A DNA stretch of 13,256 nucleotides from Streptomyces sp. NRRL S-350 (GTDB lineage: Bacteria; Actinomycetota; Actinomycetes; Streptomycetales; Streptomycetaceae): positions 1 through 13,256 of the forward strand of contig NZ_JOHO01000106.1 in assembly GCF_000719705.1 (NCBI RefSeq), written 5' to 3'. This document shows, in pieces, positions 1 through 7,096 of the stretch. Both the position numbers and the translations under genes were made by a program. Every line of letters begins with the position of its first letter. Within the stretch, counting starts at the first letter, position 1. The notes under the pieces were generated by a model. That model searched no databases and was not told the origin of the DNA. It saw only the letters and a list, made by a program, of their open reading frames with translations.

Positions 1-81
1 CTCCGGCGCGGGCTCCGGCGCTGATGCGGGCTCCGGACCGGGCACCACCACCTGAGCCCCGCGCTCCTCACACGGCGGCGG
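1..81 (+). repeat. Left arm of perfect 81-bp inverted repeat
   Basis: Bases 1-81 are the exact reverse complement of 229-309 (each position i pairs with 310-i). The match is cut off by the window edge, so the true arm may be longer. It contains the last 17 codons and the stop of the DUF2510 gene in inverted copy. The two arms diverge immediately inside, at 82 and 228. Either a real tail-to-tail duplication or, more likely, a fold-back artefact at a GC-rich hairpin. Confidence 0.95.
2..55 (+). pseudogene. Inverted copy of DUF2510 protein C-terminus (fragment)
   Basis: Reading from base 2 gives a Ser/Gly/Ala-rich peptide ending in GSGPGTTT and a TGA stop at 53-55. It is identical to the last 17 residues of the gene at 255-1436 but lies on the opposite strand. 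If the DNA is real, a second, convergent copy of the gene enters from the left; if the inverted repeat is an assembly artefact, this is not a separate gene. Nothing upstream is visible. Confidence 0.4.
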
Positions 82-118
82 CCCACCCGGAGGGGATCCT
101 CCGGGTGGGCCGCCGCCG
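73..118. terminator. Perfect 21-bp stem hairpin, terminator-like
   Basis: Bases 73-93 pair without mismatch with 98-118 around the 4-base loop GGAT. The hairpin starts 18 bases after the TGA at 53-55, the usual place for a Streptomyces factor-independent terminator, which often lacks a T-run. The right-hand arm of the inverted repeat, downstream of the full gene, loses the match just where this hairpin would begin, so the left version may be the true 3' end of the gene. Confidence 0.7.
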
Positions 119-228
119 TCGGCGTCCTCGTCGGCAGGGGCCGCCCCGGGTACCGGGACCCGGGCGGGAGGGGGGGGGAGCGGCCCCCGCCCGCCCCCGC
201 GCGCCGGGGGGGCCCCGGCCGGGCGGGC
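119..228. other. Low-complexity GC spacer without a gene
   Basis: Almost pure G/C with long homopolymers, including a run of nine Gs around 170-178 after GGGCGGGA, and C-runs on either side of 190. No credible start with a ribosome binding site and no protein-like composition in any frame. The G-tracts could form a quadruplex, and such tracts also degrade sequencing quality. Confidence 0.6.
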
Positions 229-309
229 CCGCCGCCGTGTGAGGAGCGCGGGGCTCAGGTGGTGGTGCCCGGTCCGGAGCCCGCATCAGCGCCGGAGCCC
301 GCGCCGGAG
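229..309 (-). repeat. Right arm of perfect 81-bp inverted repeat
   Basis: Exact reverse complement of 1-81. It covers the last 17 codons and stop of the DUF2510 gene plus 26 bases downstream. Beyond 309 the sequence continues into the gene body; the partner would lie outside the window. Confidence 0.95.
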
Positions 310-1436
310 CCCGAGCCGCTACCGGGGAGCCCCGGGATGCCGGGGATTCCGGGAATGCCGGGCAGCTTGCCCTTGTAGTCGGCGATGCCCTGGACGACGG
401 TGTCCATCACGGCGACGTCCGGCGCCTTGTCGGCGATGTCGAAGCCGAAGTGCACCGAGACCAGGGCCTTGCCGTCGGCGGAGGGAAAGACGACGGTCTG
501 CACGTACCCGTTGTTGCCCTTGGGCGCGTCCACCTTCCAGCGGACCAGGTAGCCGTCCTGGCCCTTGACCTTGACCGCCTCGGACTTGAGCTCCTGGTGC
601 CCGGTGATGTCGCCGTAGGACTCCTTGGCGGCCTTCGCGATGTCGGCCTTGGCCGCCGCCTGCACGTCGGTGCCGCCGCCGTCGATCCGGCCGGTGGTCA
701 CGCCGCCGAGGGTGCAGTTGTCGGTGCCGTCGGGGCAGGTGTACGAGCCGACGGTGATCATGGCGTAGCCGTCACCGGACGTGGTGGCCTGCCAACCGGA
801 CGGGACCGGCAGGGTGAGCCGGTTGACCACGTCGATCGCGGTGTCGGCCCCGGGCCGGACCTTGCCGCTGCCCTTGCCGTCCCCGCTGCCGCCGTTGCCG
901 CCCCCGCCCTTGCCGCCCTTCCCGCCGTTGCCGTTCCCACCGTTGCCGTTGCCGCCGTTGCCGCCGAAGCCGGGGTAGCCGTCCCAGGGCCCCGACCCGC
1001 CCTGCGGGGCCTGCCGGGCGGCGGCCTTCCCGTGGTCGCCGTGGCCGTCCATCGCGACGTACGTGATCCCCGAGCCGGCGCCCAGGCCGAGCAGCGCGGC
1101 GACGGCGGCCACCACGACCAGCTTGGAGGGCTTGCGCCAGGCCTTGCGCGGCGGCCCGGCGGGTGCGCCGTAGGCGGCGCCGAAGGGCGGGGGCTCCGGG
1201 TAGCGGACGGTCGGGCCGCTCTCCAGGACCTCGCCTTCCAGCACCGTGGGCTGCTCGGCCGTACCGGGCCCCGGCTCACCGGCCGCCGGCGCCTGCGGCG
1301 CCCGGGCCGGGGCGTCCGCGGGCGCGGGCCGGGTGTCGGCCGTCCAGCCGTTGCCGTCCCACCACCGCTGCCCCCTCGGCTCGCCGGTGGTGTCCTTCGG
1401 GTCCGGGTACCACCCGGCGGGAATCTGCTCGCTCAC
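255..1436 (-). CDS. DUF2510 single-pass membrane protein with collagen-like tail
   Basis: Product of 393 residues with a GTG start. Residues about 6-35 form a DUF2510 domain (AGWYPDP ... QRWWDGNGWT), a small Trp-rich module common at the N-terminus of actinobacterial membrane proteins. A Pro/Ala linker leads to one hydrophobic helix at about 105-127 preceded by basic residues (RKAWRKPSK), so the N-terminus should be cytoplasmic and the rest exported. Residues 158-195 are a Gly/Asn/Lys-rich spacer. A globular domain follows (about 196-355) with Cys234 and Cys241, which could form a disulfide. The end is a GIPGIPGIPGLPG run and a Ser/Gly tail. No enzyme motif is visible; the role is unknown, possibly envelope-associated. 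No clear Shine-Dalgarno precedes the GTG; a TAGATT about 9 bases upstream could be a -10 box of a leaderless transcript. The SDR lies 135 bp upstream on the same strand, probably in a separate unit. Confidence 0.85.
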   Translation of the reverse strand: MSEQIPAGWYPDPKDTTGEPRGQRWWDGNGWTADTRPAPADAPARAPQAPAAGEPGPGTAEQPTVLEGEVLESGPTVRYPEPPPFGAAYGAPAGPPRKAWRKPSKLVVVAAVAALLGLGAGSGITYVAMDGHGDHGKAAARQAPQGGSGPWDGYPGFGGNGGNGNGGNGNGGKGGKGGGGNGGSGDGKGSGKVRPGADTAIDVVNRLTLPVPSGWQATTSGDGYAMITVGSYTCPDGTDNCTLGGVTTGRIDGGGTDVQAAAKADIAKAAKESYGDITGHQELKSEAVKVKGQDGYLVRWKVDAPKGNNGYVQTVVFPSADGKALVSVHFGFDIADKAPDVAVMDTVVQGIADYKGKLPGIPGIPGIPGLPGSGSGSGAGSGADAGSGPGTTT

Positions 1437-1527
1437 AGCAGAGAATCTAAAGGCAGCCGGATAAACGCGAAATCAGCGCAACCGGTAATTCCCGCCGTTT
1501 TCGATGAGATTACCGTGAGAAGGTCAC

Positions 1528-1556
1528 GGCGCCCGGCCCCGGGCCGGTCCGGCGCC
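1528..1556 (-). terminator. Imperfect GC hairpin after the SDR gene
   Basis: GGCGCC at 1528-1533 and GGCGCC at 1551-1556 bracket a CGGCC/GGCCGG inner stem with a small bulge. It lies 16 bases beyond the SDR stop and before the DUF2510 gene, fitting termination of the ligase-SDR unit. No T-run is present. Confidence 0.4.
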
Positions 1557-1571
1557 CCGTCCGGGCGGCGC

Positions 1572-2372
1572 TCAGAGCGGGGTGACGTACGCCCCGGAGA
1601 TGCCGCCGTCCACCAGGAACTCGCTCGCCGTGATGAACGAGGAGTCGTCGCTCGCGAGGAAGGCGACCGCGGCGGCGATCTCCTCGGCCCGGGCGAACCG
1701 GCCGAGCGGGATGTGCACCAGTCGGCGCTCGGCCCGCTCCGGATCCTCGGCGAACCGCTCGCGCAGCAGCGGGGTGTCCACCGGCCCGGGCGAGAGCGCG
1801 TTGACCCGGATCCCTTCCCGGGCGAACTGCACGCCCAGTTCGCGGGACATCGCGAGCACCCCGCCCTTGGAGGCGGTGTGGGAGATCTGCGAGGTGGCCG
1901 CGCCCACCAGGGCCACGAAACCGGCGGTGTTGATGATCGAACCCCGCCCGTGCCGCCGCATGTAGGGCAACGCGGCCCTGCAGCACAGGTAGACCGAGGT
2001 CAGGTTGGCCTCCTGCACCCTGTGCCACGCGTCCGGGCCGGTGGTGAGGATCGAGCCGTCGTCCGGCGGCGAGACGCCCGCGTTGTTGAACGCCACGTCC
2101 ACGCTTCCGCAGGTCTCGTACGCCTCGTCGAACAGCGCCTCGACCATGTCCGGGTCGGTGACGTCGGTGTGCACGAACAGCCCGCCGACCTCCTTGGCGG
2201 CGGCCCGGCCGGTCTCCTCGTCGAGGTCCGCGCAGACCACCTTCGCACCCTCCGAGGCGAGTCGACGGGCGGCGGCCAGGCCGATGCCGCTGCCCGCGCC
2301 GGTGACCACGGCGGTGCGGCCGACCAGACGCCGGCAGACCGCCTCGTCCCGCGCGGCGCGCTTATCGCTCAT
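1572..2372 (-). CDS. Short-chain dehydrogenase/reductase with altered catalytic residues
   Basis: Classical SDR of 266 residues from the ATG at 2372. The Rossmann signature TGAGSGIG is at 24-31, an acidic residue after beta-2 (ADLD, 48-51) suggests NAD(H) preference, NNAG is at 96-99, the structural Asn is about 123, and the C-terminal substrate lid ends in YVTPL. The fold is intact, but where family members carry YxxSK the sequence reads HTASK (His165, Lys169), and the usual Ser before the active-site loop is Gly151 (NTAGFVA). The codons are CAC and GGT. Catalysis by the normal mechanism is therefore doubtful. A GTG at 2432, 16 bases after the ligase stop, would add 20 Arg-rich residues; ATG 2372 is preferred because the protein then starts like other SDRs. 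It follows the glutamine-synthetase-like gene on the same strand and is probably cotranscribed. It may once have oxidised a gamma-glutamyl amino alcohol; that is inference. Confidence 0.85.
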   Translation of the reverse strand: MSDKRAARDEAVCRRLVGRTAVVTGAGSGIGLAAARRLASEGAKVVCADLDEETGRAAAKEVGGLFVHTDVTDPDMVEALFDEAYETCGSVDVAFNNAGVSPPDDGSILTTGPDAWHRVQEANLTSVYLCCRAALPYMRRHGRGSIINTAGFVALVGAATSQISHTASKGGVLAMSRELGVQFAREGIRVNALSPGPVDTPLLRERFAEDPERAERRLVHIPLGRFARAEEIAAAVAFLASDDSSFITASEFLVDGGISGAYVTPL

Positions 2373-2448
2373 CGGGCCCTGCCCGCGGCGGCGCTGCGGA
2401 CGGCGCCCGCGGTCGGCCCGGTCATGCCCCACGTCCGTCGCTCATGCG

Positions 2449-3834
2449 TCACATCCGTTCGAAGGATCGGTAGCGTTCCCAGTCGGTGACGGCGCCGTCG
2501 TAGGCGGCCTGTTCGACCCGGGCCATGTTCAGGTAGTGCTCGACCACGTCGTCCCCGAAGGCCTCCCGGGCCGGTTCGCTCCGGGCCCACAGCCCGGCCG
2601 CCTCGCGCAGCGATCCGGGCACCCGGGCGTACTCCTCCACCGCGTAGGCGTTGCCGAGGCAGGGCGCGGGCAGTTCCAGCTTGTGCCGCAGCCCGTGCAG
2701 GCCGGCCGCGATCATCCCGGCGACGGCGAGGTACGGGTTGACGTCACCGCCCGGCGCCCGGTTCTCCATCCGCAGGCCGGTGCCGTGGCCGACCACCCGG
2801 TAGGCGCAGGTGCGGTTGTCCCGGCCCCAGGCGACGGCGGTCGGGGCGAAGGAGCCCGGGCGGTAGCGCTTGTAGGAGTTGATGTTCGGGGCGTAGAGCA
2901 CGCTGAACTCGCGCAGCACGGTGAGCTGGCCGGCCAGGAAGTGCCGCATGGTGTCGGTCATCCGGCCGTCGCGGTCGGCGAAGGCCGGGGCACCGACGGC
3001 GTCGCGCAGCGAGAGGTGGATGTGGCAGCTGTTGCCCTCGCGCTCGTCGTACTTGGCCATGAAGGTGAGTGCGCAGCCGAGTTGGGCGGCGATCTCCTTC
3101 GCGCCGGTCTTGTAGACACTGTGCTGGTCGCAGGTGGTGAGGGCGTCGGCGTAGCGGAAGGCGATCTCGTGCTGGCCGAGGTTGCACTCGCCCTTGGCCG
3201 ACTCCACGACCAGGCCGGCGCCGGCCATCTCGGTGCGGATCCGGGAGAGCAGCGGCTCGACGCGGGCGGTGCCCAGCATCGAGTAGTCCACGTTGTAGAG
3301 GTTCGCCGGGGTGAGGCCGCGGTAGCCGCCGAGCCAGGCCTGCTCGTAGGTGTCCCGGAAGACCAGGAACTCCAGTTCGGTGCCGATGTCGGCGGCCAGT
3401 CCGTATTCGGCGAGCCGGGCGATCTGGCGGCGCAGCACCTGGCGCGGGGCGGCGTCCACCGGGTGGCCGCCGTGCCCGGCGAGGTCGGCGGTGACCTGGG
3501 CGGTGCCGGGCTGCCACGGGGTCAGCCGCAGGGTGCCGAGGTCGGGGCGCATCGCGAAGTCGCCGTAGCCGGTGGCCCAGGAGGAGAAGGCGTAACCGTC
3601 CACGGTGTTGAGGTCGACGTCGACGGCCAGCAGGTAGTCGCAGGCCTCGGCGCCGTGCTCGGCGACTTCGTCGAGGAAGAACCGGGCGGCGAAGCGCTTG
3701 CCCTGCAGGCGCCCCTGCATGTCGGTGAAGGCGAGCGCGACGGTGTGCACCTCACCGGCGTCCACCAGCGCGCGCAGTTCGTCCAGGGCCAGCGGCGGCC
3801 GGGGCGGCGAGCCCGCGGCGGTGTGCTCGGACAT
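2449..3834 (-). CDS. Glutamine synthetase family gamma-glutamyl-amine ligase (GlnA4/PuuA-like)
   Basis: Product of 461 residues, close to the usual length for the family. Visible motifs are ELEF (153-156), KGECNLGQHEI (214-224), HIHLS (271-275), SYKRYRPGSFAP (320-331) and R355/E357 followed by NRAPGGDVNPYLA, giving the expected Glu/His metal and nucleotide ligands. The beta-grasp N-domain is about 15-115. The family transfers glutamate onto ammonia or amines using ATP. Streptomyces paralogues such as GlnA3 (polyamines) and GlnA4 (ethanolamine) make gamma-glutamyl amides rather than glutamine. A PuuD-type hydrolase next door and an SDR downstream favour an amine-assimilation ligase over the housekeeping enzyme; the substrate cannot be fixed from sequence alone. 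The start is well supported by GGAGGG 8 bases before the ATG. It is divergent from the hydrolase across a 156-base region. Confidence 0.9.
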   Translation of the reverse strand: MSEHTAAGSPPRPPLALDELRALVDAGEVHTVALAFTDMQGRLQGKRFAARFFLDEVAEHGAEACDYLLAVDVDLNTVDGYAFSSWATGYGDFAMRPDLGTLRLTPWQPGTAQVTADLAGHGGHPVDAAPRQVLRRQIARLAEYGLAADIGTELEFLVFRDTYEQAWLGGYRGLTPANLYNVDYSMLGTARVEPLLSRIRTEMAGAGLVVESAKGECNLGQHEIAFRYADALTTCDQHSVYKTGAKEIAAQLGCALTFMAKYDEREGNSCHIHLSLRDAVGAPAFADRDGRMTDTMRHFLAGQLTVLREFSVLYAPNINSYKRYRPGSFAPTAVAWGRDNRTCAYRVVGHGTGLRMENRAPGGDVNPYLAVAGMIAAGLHGLRHKLELPAPCLGNAYAVEEYARVPGSLREAAGLWARSEPAREAFGDDVVEHYLNMARVEQAAYDGAVTDWERYRSFERM

Positions 3835-3990
3835 GGCTGAACCCTCCGTCCTCGATCACTCTTCGAGATCAAGCGGTCACAGCGAACCGTACGGCCTGGT
3901 GCTCACGGGGCGGAAGAGGGCGGACGGGCGTGGCGCGCCGACCGGCTGAGTTGACGGGGGATCAGACGGTCCGGGGGGAGAATGCGCGCC
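3835..3990. promoter_or_regulatory. Divergent promoter region, ligase / PuuD-like hydrolase
   Basis: A 156-base gap between two divergent starts, each with its own Shine-Dalgarno (rightward GGGGGGAG at 3973-3980). A TTGACG at 3951-3956 resembles a rightward -35 but no convincing -10 follows at 16-19 bases. An AT-richer patch at about 3855-3875 (GATCACTCTTCGAGATC) is the best spot for the leftward promoter or a regulator site. No clean operator palindrome is seen. Confidence 0.5.
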
Positions 3991-4761
3991 ATGGATCGCA
4001 GGCCTTTGATCGGCGTCAGCACCTACCTGGTCGACGCGAGTTGGAGCAACTGGCGGGGCCGCCGGGCGGCCCTCGTGCCCGAGCGGTACACCGCGTACGT
4101 CCAGGAGTCGGGCGGGATCGCCCTCCTGCTGCCGCCGGACGCGCCCGAGCGCGCGCCGGAGGTGCTGGCCCGACTGGACGCCCTGGTCATCGCGGGCGGC
4201 CCGGACATCGATCCGGCGTACTACGGGCAGCCGGCCCATCCGGCGACCGAGGTGGACTCGCCGGAGCGGGACGCCTGGGAGGTCGCGCTGCTGCGGGCGG
4301 CGCTGGCGGCGGGGATGCCGCTGCTGGGCGTCTGCCGGGGCATGCAGGTCCTCAACGTGGTCTGCGGGGGCACGCTGGTGCAGCACCTGCCGGACGTGGT
4401 GGCGGTGGACGTGCACGGCGGCTCGGCGGGGCGCTACGGATCGCACCCGGTGCGTCCGGTGCCGGGGACGCTGCTGGGCGGGCTGCTGCCGGAGAGCGAG
4501 CTGGAGGTGCCGACCTTCCACCACCAGGCCGTCGACCGGGTCGGGCAGGGCCTGCGGGTGAGCGCCCACGCGCCGGACGGGACGGTGGAGGCGGTGGAGG
4601 GCCCGGGTTTCACGCTCGGGGTGCAGTGGCACCCGGAGCAGGGCGACGACCTGCGGCTGATGCGGGCCCTCGTCCGGGCGGCGACCGCCGCGACCCTGGA
4701 CGCGACGGCGCCGGACGTGCCGGCCCTGGACCCCGCGTTGGACGCGATGGTGCCGGGTTAG
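3991..4761 (+). CDS. Class I glutamine amidotransferase-type gamma-glutamyl hydrolase (PuuD/peptidase C26-like)
   Basis: Product of 256 residues, typical for the family. The nucleophile elbow GVCRGMQ gives Cys115, the C-terminal WHPE gives His214 and Glu216, and AGGPDIDP (68-75) is the characteristic oxyanion-side motif of gamma-glutamyl-GABA hydrolases. The family cleaves the gamma-glutamyl bond of gamma-glutamyl amides, releasing glutamate. It would regenerate glutamate from products of the adjacent ligase pathway, after oxidation of the amine part. ATG 3991 is chosen over the in-frame ATG 3982 because GGAG at 3977-3980 lies 10 bases upstream of 3991 but almost touches 3982. No aldehyde dehydrogenase or amine oxidase is present in the window, so the pathway is incomplete here. 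Confidence 0.9.
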   Translation: MDRRPLIGVSTYLVDASWSNWRGRRAALVPERYTAYVQESGGIALLLPPDAPERAPEVLARLDALVIAGGPDIDPAYYGQPAHPATEVDSPERDAWEVALLRAALAAGMPLLGVCRGMQVLNVVCGGTLVQHLPDVVAVDVHGGSAGRYGSHPVRPVPGTLLGGLLPESELEVPTFHHQAVDRVGQGLRVSAHAPDGTVEAVEGPGFTLGVQWHPEQGDDLRLMRALVRAATAATLDATAPDVPALDPALDAMVPG

Positions 4762-4955
4762 CGCAACTGGTCGTGGGCGCAAGGGATTTGGGCTGGTCGA
4801 AGGTCTGCGGCGGGCGCCGGGTACGGCCACCCGGACGGCAACGACAACGGTCACCAGTACAACCTTTGGATCTTTGTCGATTCTGCGGTTCACTTCGGTG
4901 GCAGGGCGGTCGCGCCGCGCCCCCGTCCCCACCCGTGCGCCCAGAGAGGACCTCC
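4762..4955. promoter_or_regulatory. Intergenic region with an AT-rich patch upstream of the CDF pump
   Basis: 194 bases without a gene. An AT-richer segment at about 4858-4897 (around CAACCTTTGGATCTTTGTCG) stands out and probably carries the promoter of the efflux gene. No AT-rich Zur-type inverted repeat or other metal-regulator box is recognisable. AGAGAGGA at 4943-4950 is the ribosome binding site, 5 bases before the ATG. No terminator-like hairpin is obvious after the hydrolase. Confidence 0.45.
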
Positions 4956-6050
4956 ATGGCCAGGCACGAGCATTCGCATGATGATCATGCGCATGATCAC
5001 GAGCACGCCGGCGGGCAAGGCGGACACGCACCCGGGAGTCACGGGCACGGCGGGCACTCGCACGGGGGCCACGGGCACGGCGGGCACTCGCACGGCGTAG
5101 CCGCCGACGCGGACCGCCGCTGGCTGCTCAGCGCCCTCGCCCTCATCGTCGTCTTCATGGCCGGCGAGGTCGTCGTCGGCTTCGCCGCGAAGTCCCTGGC
5201 GCTGATCTCCGACGCGGCGCACATGCTCACCGACGCCGCCTCGATCGCCCTGGCACTGGTCGCCATGCGGCTCGCCGCCCGCCCGGCCCGCGGCGGCTAC
5301 ACGTACGGGCTCAAGCGGGCCGAGATCCTCTCCGCGCAGGCCAACGGGGTCACCCTGCTCGTGCTCTCGGCCTGGCTGGGCTACGAGGCGATCACCCGGC
5401 TGTTCGAGCCGCCGGCGGTCACCGGCTCGCTGGTGCTGGTCACCGCACTGGTCGGGATCGTGGTCAACCTCGCCGCCACCTGGTGCATGTCCAAGGCCAA
5501 CCGCAGCTCGCTGAACGTCGAGGGCGCCTTCCAGCACGTGCTCACCGACCTGTACGCGTTCATCGCCACCGCCGTCGCCGGCCTGGTCGTGGTGACCACC
5601 GGCTTCGTCCGGGCCGACGCCATCGCCTCGCTGATCGTCGTCGCCCTCATGCTCAAGGCGGGCATCGCCCTGGTCCGTGACTCCGGGCGGATCTTCCTGG
5701 AGGCCGCCCCGGCCGGGATCGACCCCGACGCGGTGGCCGACCGGATGGTCGCCCAGCCGCTCGTCGAGGAGATCCACGACCTCCACATCTGGGAGATCAC
5801 CTCCGGACAGCCCGCGCTGTCCGCCCACGTCCTGGTCACCCCCGGCGGCGACTGCCACGCCGTCCGGCGCGAACTGCAGCGCCGACTCGCCGGCGAGTAC
5901 GGCATCACCCACAGCACGCTCCAGGTCGACCACGTCGGGGAGGACGAGGCGGGCGCACTGCTGCAGATCGCCGCCCCGGTCGACACGGCCGCCGAACACT
6001 GCGCCGACGCCCACGGCCCCGTCCACCGCGCGGGCCCGCACGAGCACTGA
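4956..6050 (+). CDS. Cation diffusion facilitator (zinc/cobalt efflux, CzcD-like)
   Basis: Product of 364 residues. An N-terminal His-rich tail (about 4-48) contains two copies of HGHGGHSHG separated by one residue, likely a cytoplasmic metal-binding buffer. Six transmembrane helices span about 55-245. The metal-site HxxxD motifs of TM2 (DAAHMLTDA) and TM5 (FQHVLTDLY) are both present, the pattern of Zn2+-selective CDF proteins. A cytoplasmic ferredoxin-like domain follows (about 250-335, EIHDLHIWEI ... THSTLQVD), and the tail is again His-containing. The family exports divalent metal from the cytoplasm using the proton gradient and works as a homodimer. The start is supported by AGAGAGGA 5 bases upstream. 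No regulator gene is adjacent. Confidence 0.93.
   Translation: MARHEHSHDDHAHDHEHAGGQGGHAPGSHGHGGHSHGGHGHGGHSHGVAADADRRWLLSALALIVVFMAGEVVVGFAAKSLALISDAAHMLTDAASIALALVAMRLAARPARGGYTYGLKRAEILSAQANGVTLLVLSAWLGYEAITRLFEPPAVTGSLVLVTALVGIVVNLAATWCMSKANRSSLNVEGAFQHVLTDLYAFIATAVAGLVVVTTGFVRADAIASLIVVALMLKAGIALVRDSGRIFLEAAPAGIDPDAVADRMVAQPLVEEIHDLHIWEITSGQPALSAHVLVTPGGDCHAVRRELQRRLAGEYGITHSTLQVDHVGEDEAGALLQIAAPVDTAAEHCADAHGPVHRAGPHEH
4982..4999. repeat. 18-bp perfect palindrome inside the CDF start region
   Basis: TGATCATGCGCATGATCA reads identically on both strands, 27-44 bases into the coding region, over codons for an Asp/His/Ala/His stretch. It may be a by-product of alternating His/Asp codons or an intragenic operator. 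Confidence 0.9.
5040..5095 (+). repeat. 26-bp direct repeat encoding a His-rich module
   Basis: The 26-base unit at 5040-5065 recurs at 5070-5095 with a period of 30 bases (10 codons). It encodes HGHGGHSHG twice in the metal-binding tail of the CDF protein. The near-identity at DNA level suggests recent slippage, so copy number may vary between strains. Confidence 0.9.
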
Positions 6051-6092
6051 GGAACCGGCCGTCCGTCACCGCCGTACGGCATGATCTGACAC

Positions 6093-7013
6093 GTGACCGC
6101 ACCGCGACTGATGCTGCTCGACTCCGCCAGCCTGTACTTCCGGGCCTACTTCGGCGTACCGGACACCCTGCGCTCGCCGCAGGGTGAGCCCGTCAACGCC
6201 GTCCGCGGCCTGCTGGACTTCATCGCCCGGCTGGTCCACGACCACCGGCCCGACCAGTTGGTCGCCTGCATGGACGCCGCCTGGCGCCCGCAGTGGCGGG
6301 TCGACCTCGTGCCCTCCTACAAGACCCACCGGGTCGCGGAAGCCGCCGAGAACGGCGAGGAGGAGGTGCCCGACACGCTGGCCCCGCAGGTCCCGGTGAT
6401 CGAACAGGTGCTGGACGCGCTCGGTATCGCCCGCGTCGGCTCCCCCGGCTACGAGGCGGACGACGTCATCGGCACCCTCACCGCCCGCGCCAAGGGCGCG
6501 GTGCAGATCGTCACCGGTGACCGCGACCTCTTCCAACTGGTCGACGACGCCCGCGGCATCACCGTGCTCTACCCGGTCAAGGGCATGGGCAACCTGCAGG
6601 TCACCGACGACGCGCTCCTGCTGGAGAAGTACGGCGTGCGCGGCGCCCAGTACGCCGACATGGCCGCCCTCCGCGGCGACCCGTCGGACGGCCTGCCCGG
6701 CGTCAAGGGCATCGGCGAGAAGACCGCCGCCCAGCTGATGAACGAGTACGGCGACCTCGCCGGCATCCGCGCCGCCGCCCTCGACATCGGCTCCAGGCTC
6801 ACCCCGGCCCGCCGCCGCAACATCGTCGAGGGCGCCGCCTACCTCGACGTCGCCCCCAAGGTCGTCCGGGTCGCCGACGACGCCCCGCTGCCCGACTTCG
6901 ACCCGGCCCTCCCCCGCGAGCCGCTGGACCCGATGACCCTGGAACACCTCTCCGCCCGCTGGGGTCTCGGCACCTCCCTGGAACGCGTCCTGGAGGCCCT
7001 CGCCACGCGGTGA
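6093..7013 (+). CDS. 5'-3' exonuclease, DNA polymerase I N-terminal domain type
   Basis: Product of 306 residues, a complete stand-alone flap/5' nuclease domain without a polymerase. Metal-binding acidic residues are in place: Asp10 (LLDSASL), Glu121-Asp123-Asp124 (YEADDVIGTL), Asp143/Asp145 (TGDRDLFQL) and Asp196/Asp199 (GDPSDGLPG), followed by the helix-hairpin-helix GVKGIGEKTAAQL (203-215). The family removes RNA primers or 5' flaps. Stand-alone copies are common in actinobacteria alongside full-length PolA and are thought to back it up. The GTG start has no clear Shine-Dalgarno; TGATCT 5 bases upstream could serve as a -10 for a leaderless mRNA. It sits 42 bases after the CDF gene and is probably transcribed independently. 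Confidence 0.93.
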   Translation: MTAPRLMLLDSASLYFRAYFGVPDTLRSPQGEPVNAVRGLLDFIARLVHDHRPDQLVACMDAAWRPQWRVDLVPSYKTHRVAEAAENGEEEVPDTLAPQVPVIEQVLDALGIARVGSPGYEADDVIGTLTARAKGAVQIVTGDRDLFQLVDDARGITVLYPVKGMGNLQVTDDALLLEKYGVRGAQYADMAALRGDPSDGLPGVKGIGEKTAAQLMNEYGDLAGIRAAALDIGSRLTPARRRNIVEGAAYLDVAPKVVRVADDAPLPDFDPALPREPLDPMTLEHLSARWGLGTSLERVLEALATR

Positions 7014-7019
7014 TCAAAA

Positions 7020-7070
7020 GGGGCCCGCACGCGCGAAGGGCCCGCACGTTCGTCACGAACGTGCGGGCCC
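7020..7070. terminator. Bidirectional terminator with duplicated left arm
   Basis: Bases 7038-7052 pair perfectly with 7056-7070 (15 bp, loop TCA). GGGGCCCGCACG at 7020-7031 repeats the left arm and could compete for the same right arm, giving an alternative stem of about 12 bp with a larger loop. It lies between the convergent exonuclease and radical SAM genes, so it should terminate both. Confidence 0.85.
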
Positions 7071-7096
7071 CTGAATGCCCGACCGGAAGCCGACGC

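Noticed and set aside
119..228. Short coding regions in the spacer of the inverted repeat
   Set aside because: Frames are open only because the DNA is almost pure G/C; the products are Pro/Arg/Gly low-complexity strings without ribosome binding sites.
450..3840. Very long rightward open frames opposite the DUF2510, SDR and ligase genes
   Set aside because: They are antisense shadows of GC-biased coding genes: composition is Arg/Gly/Val-rich, there is no domain signature, and the leftward frames carry clear family motifs.
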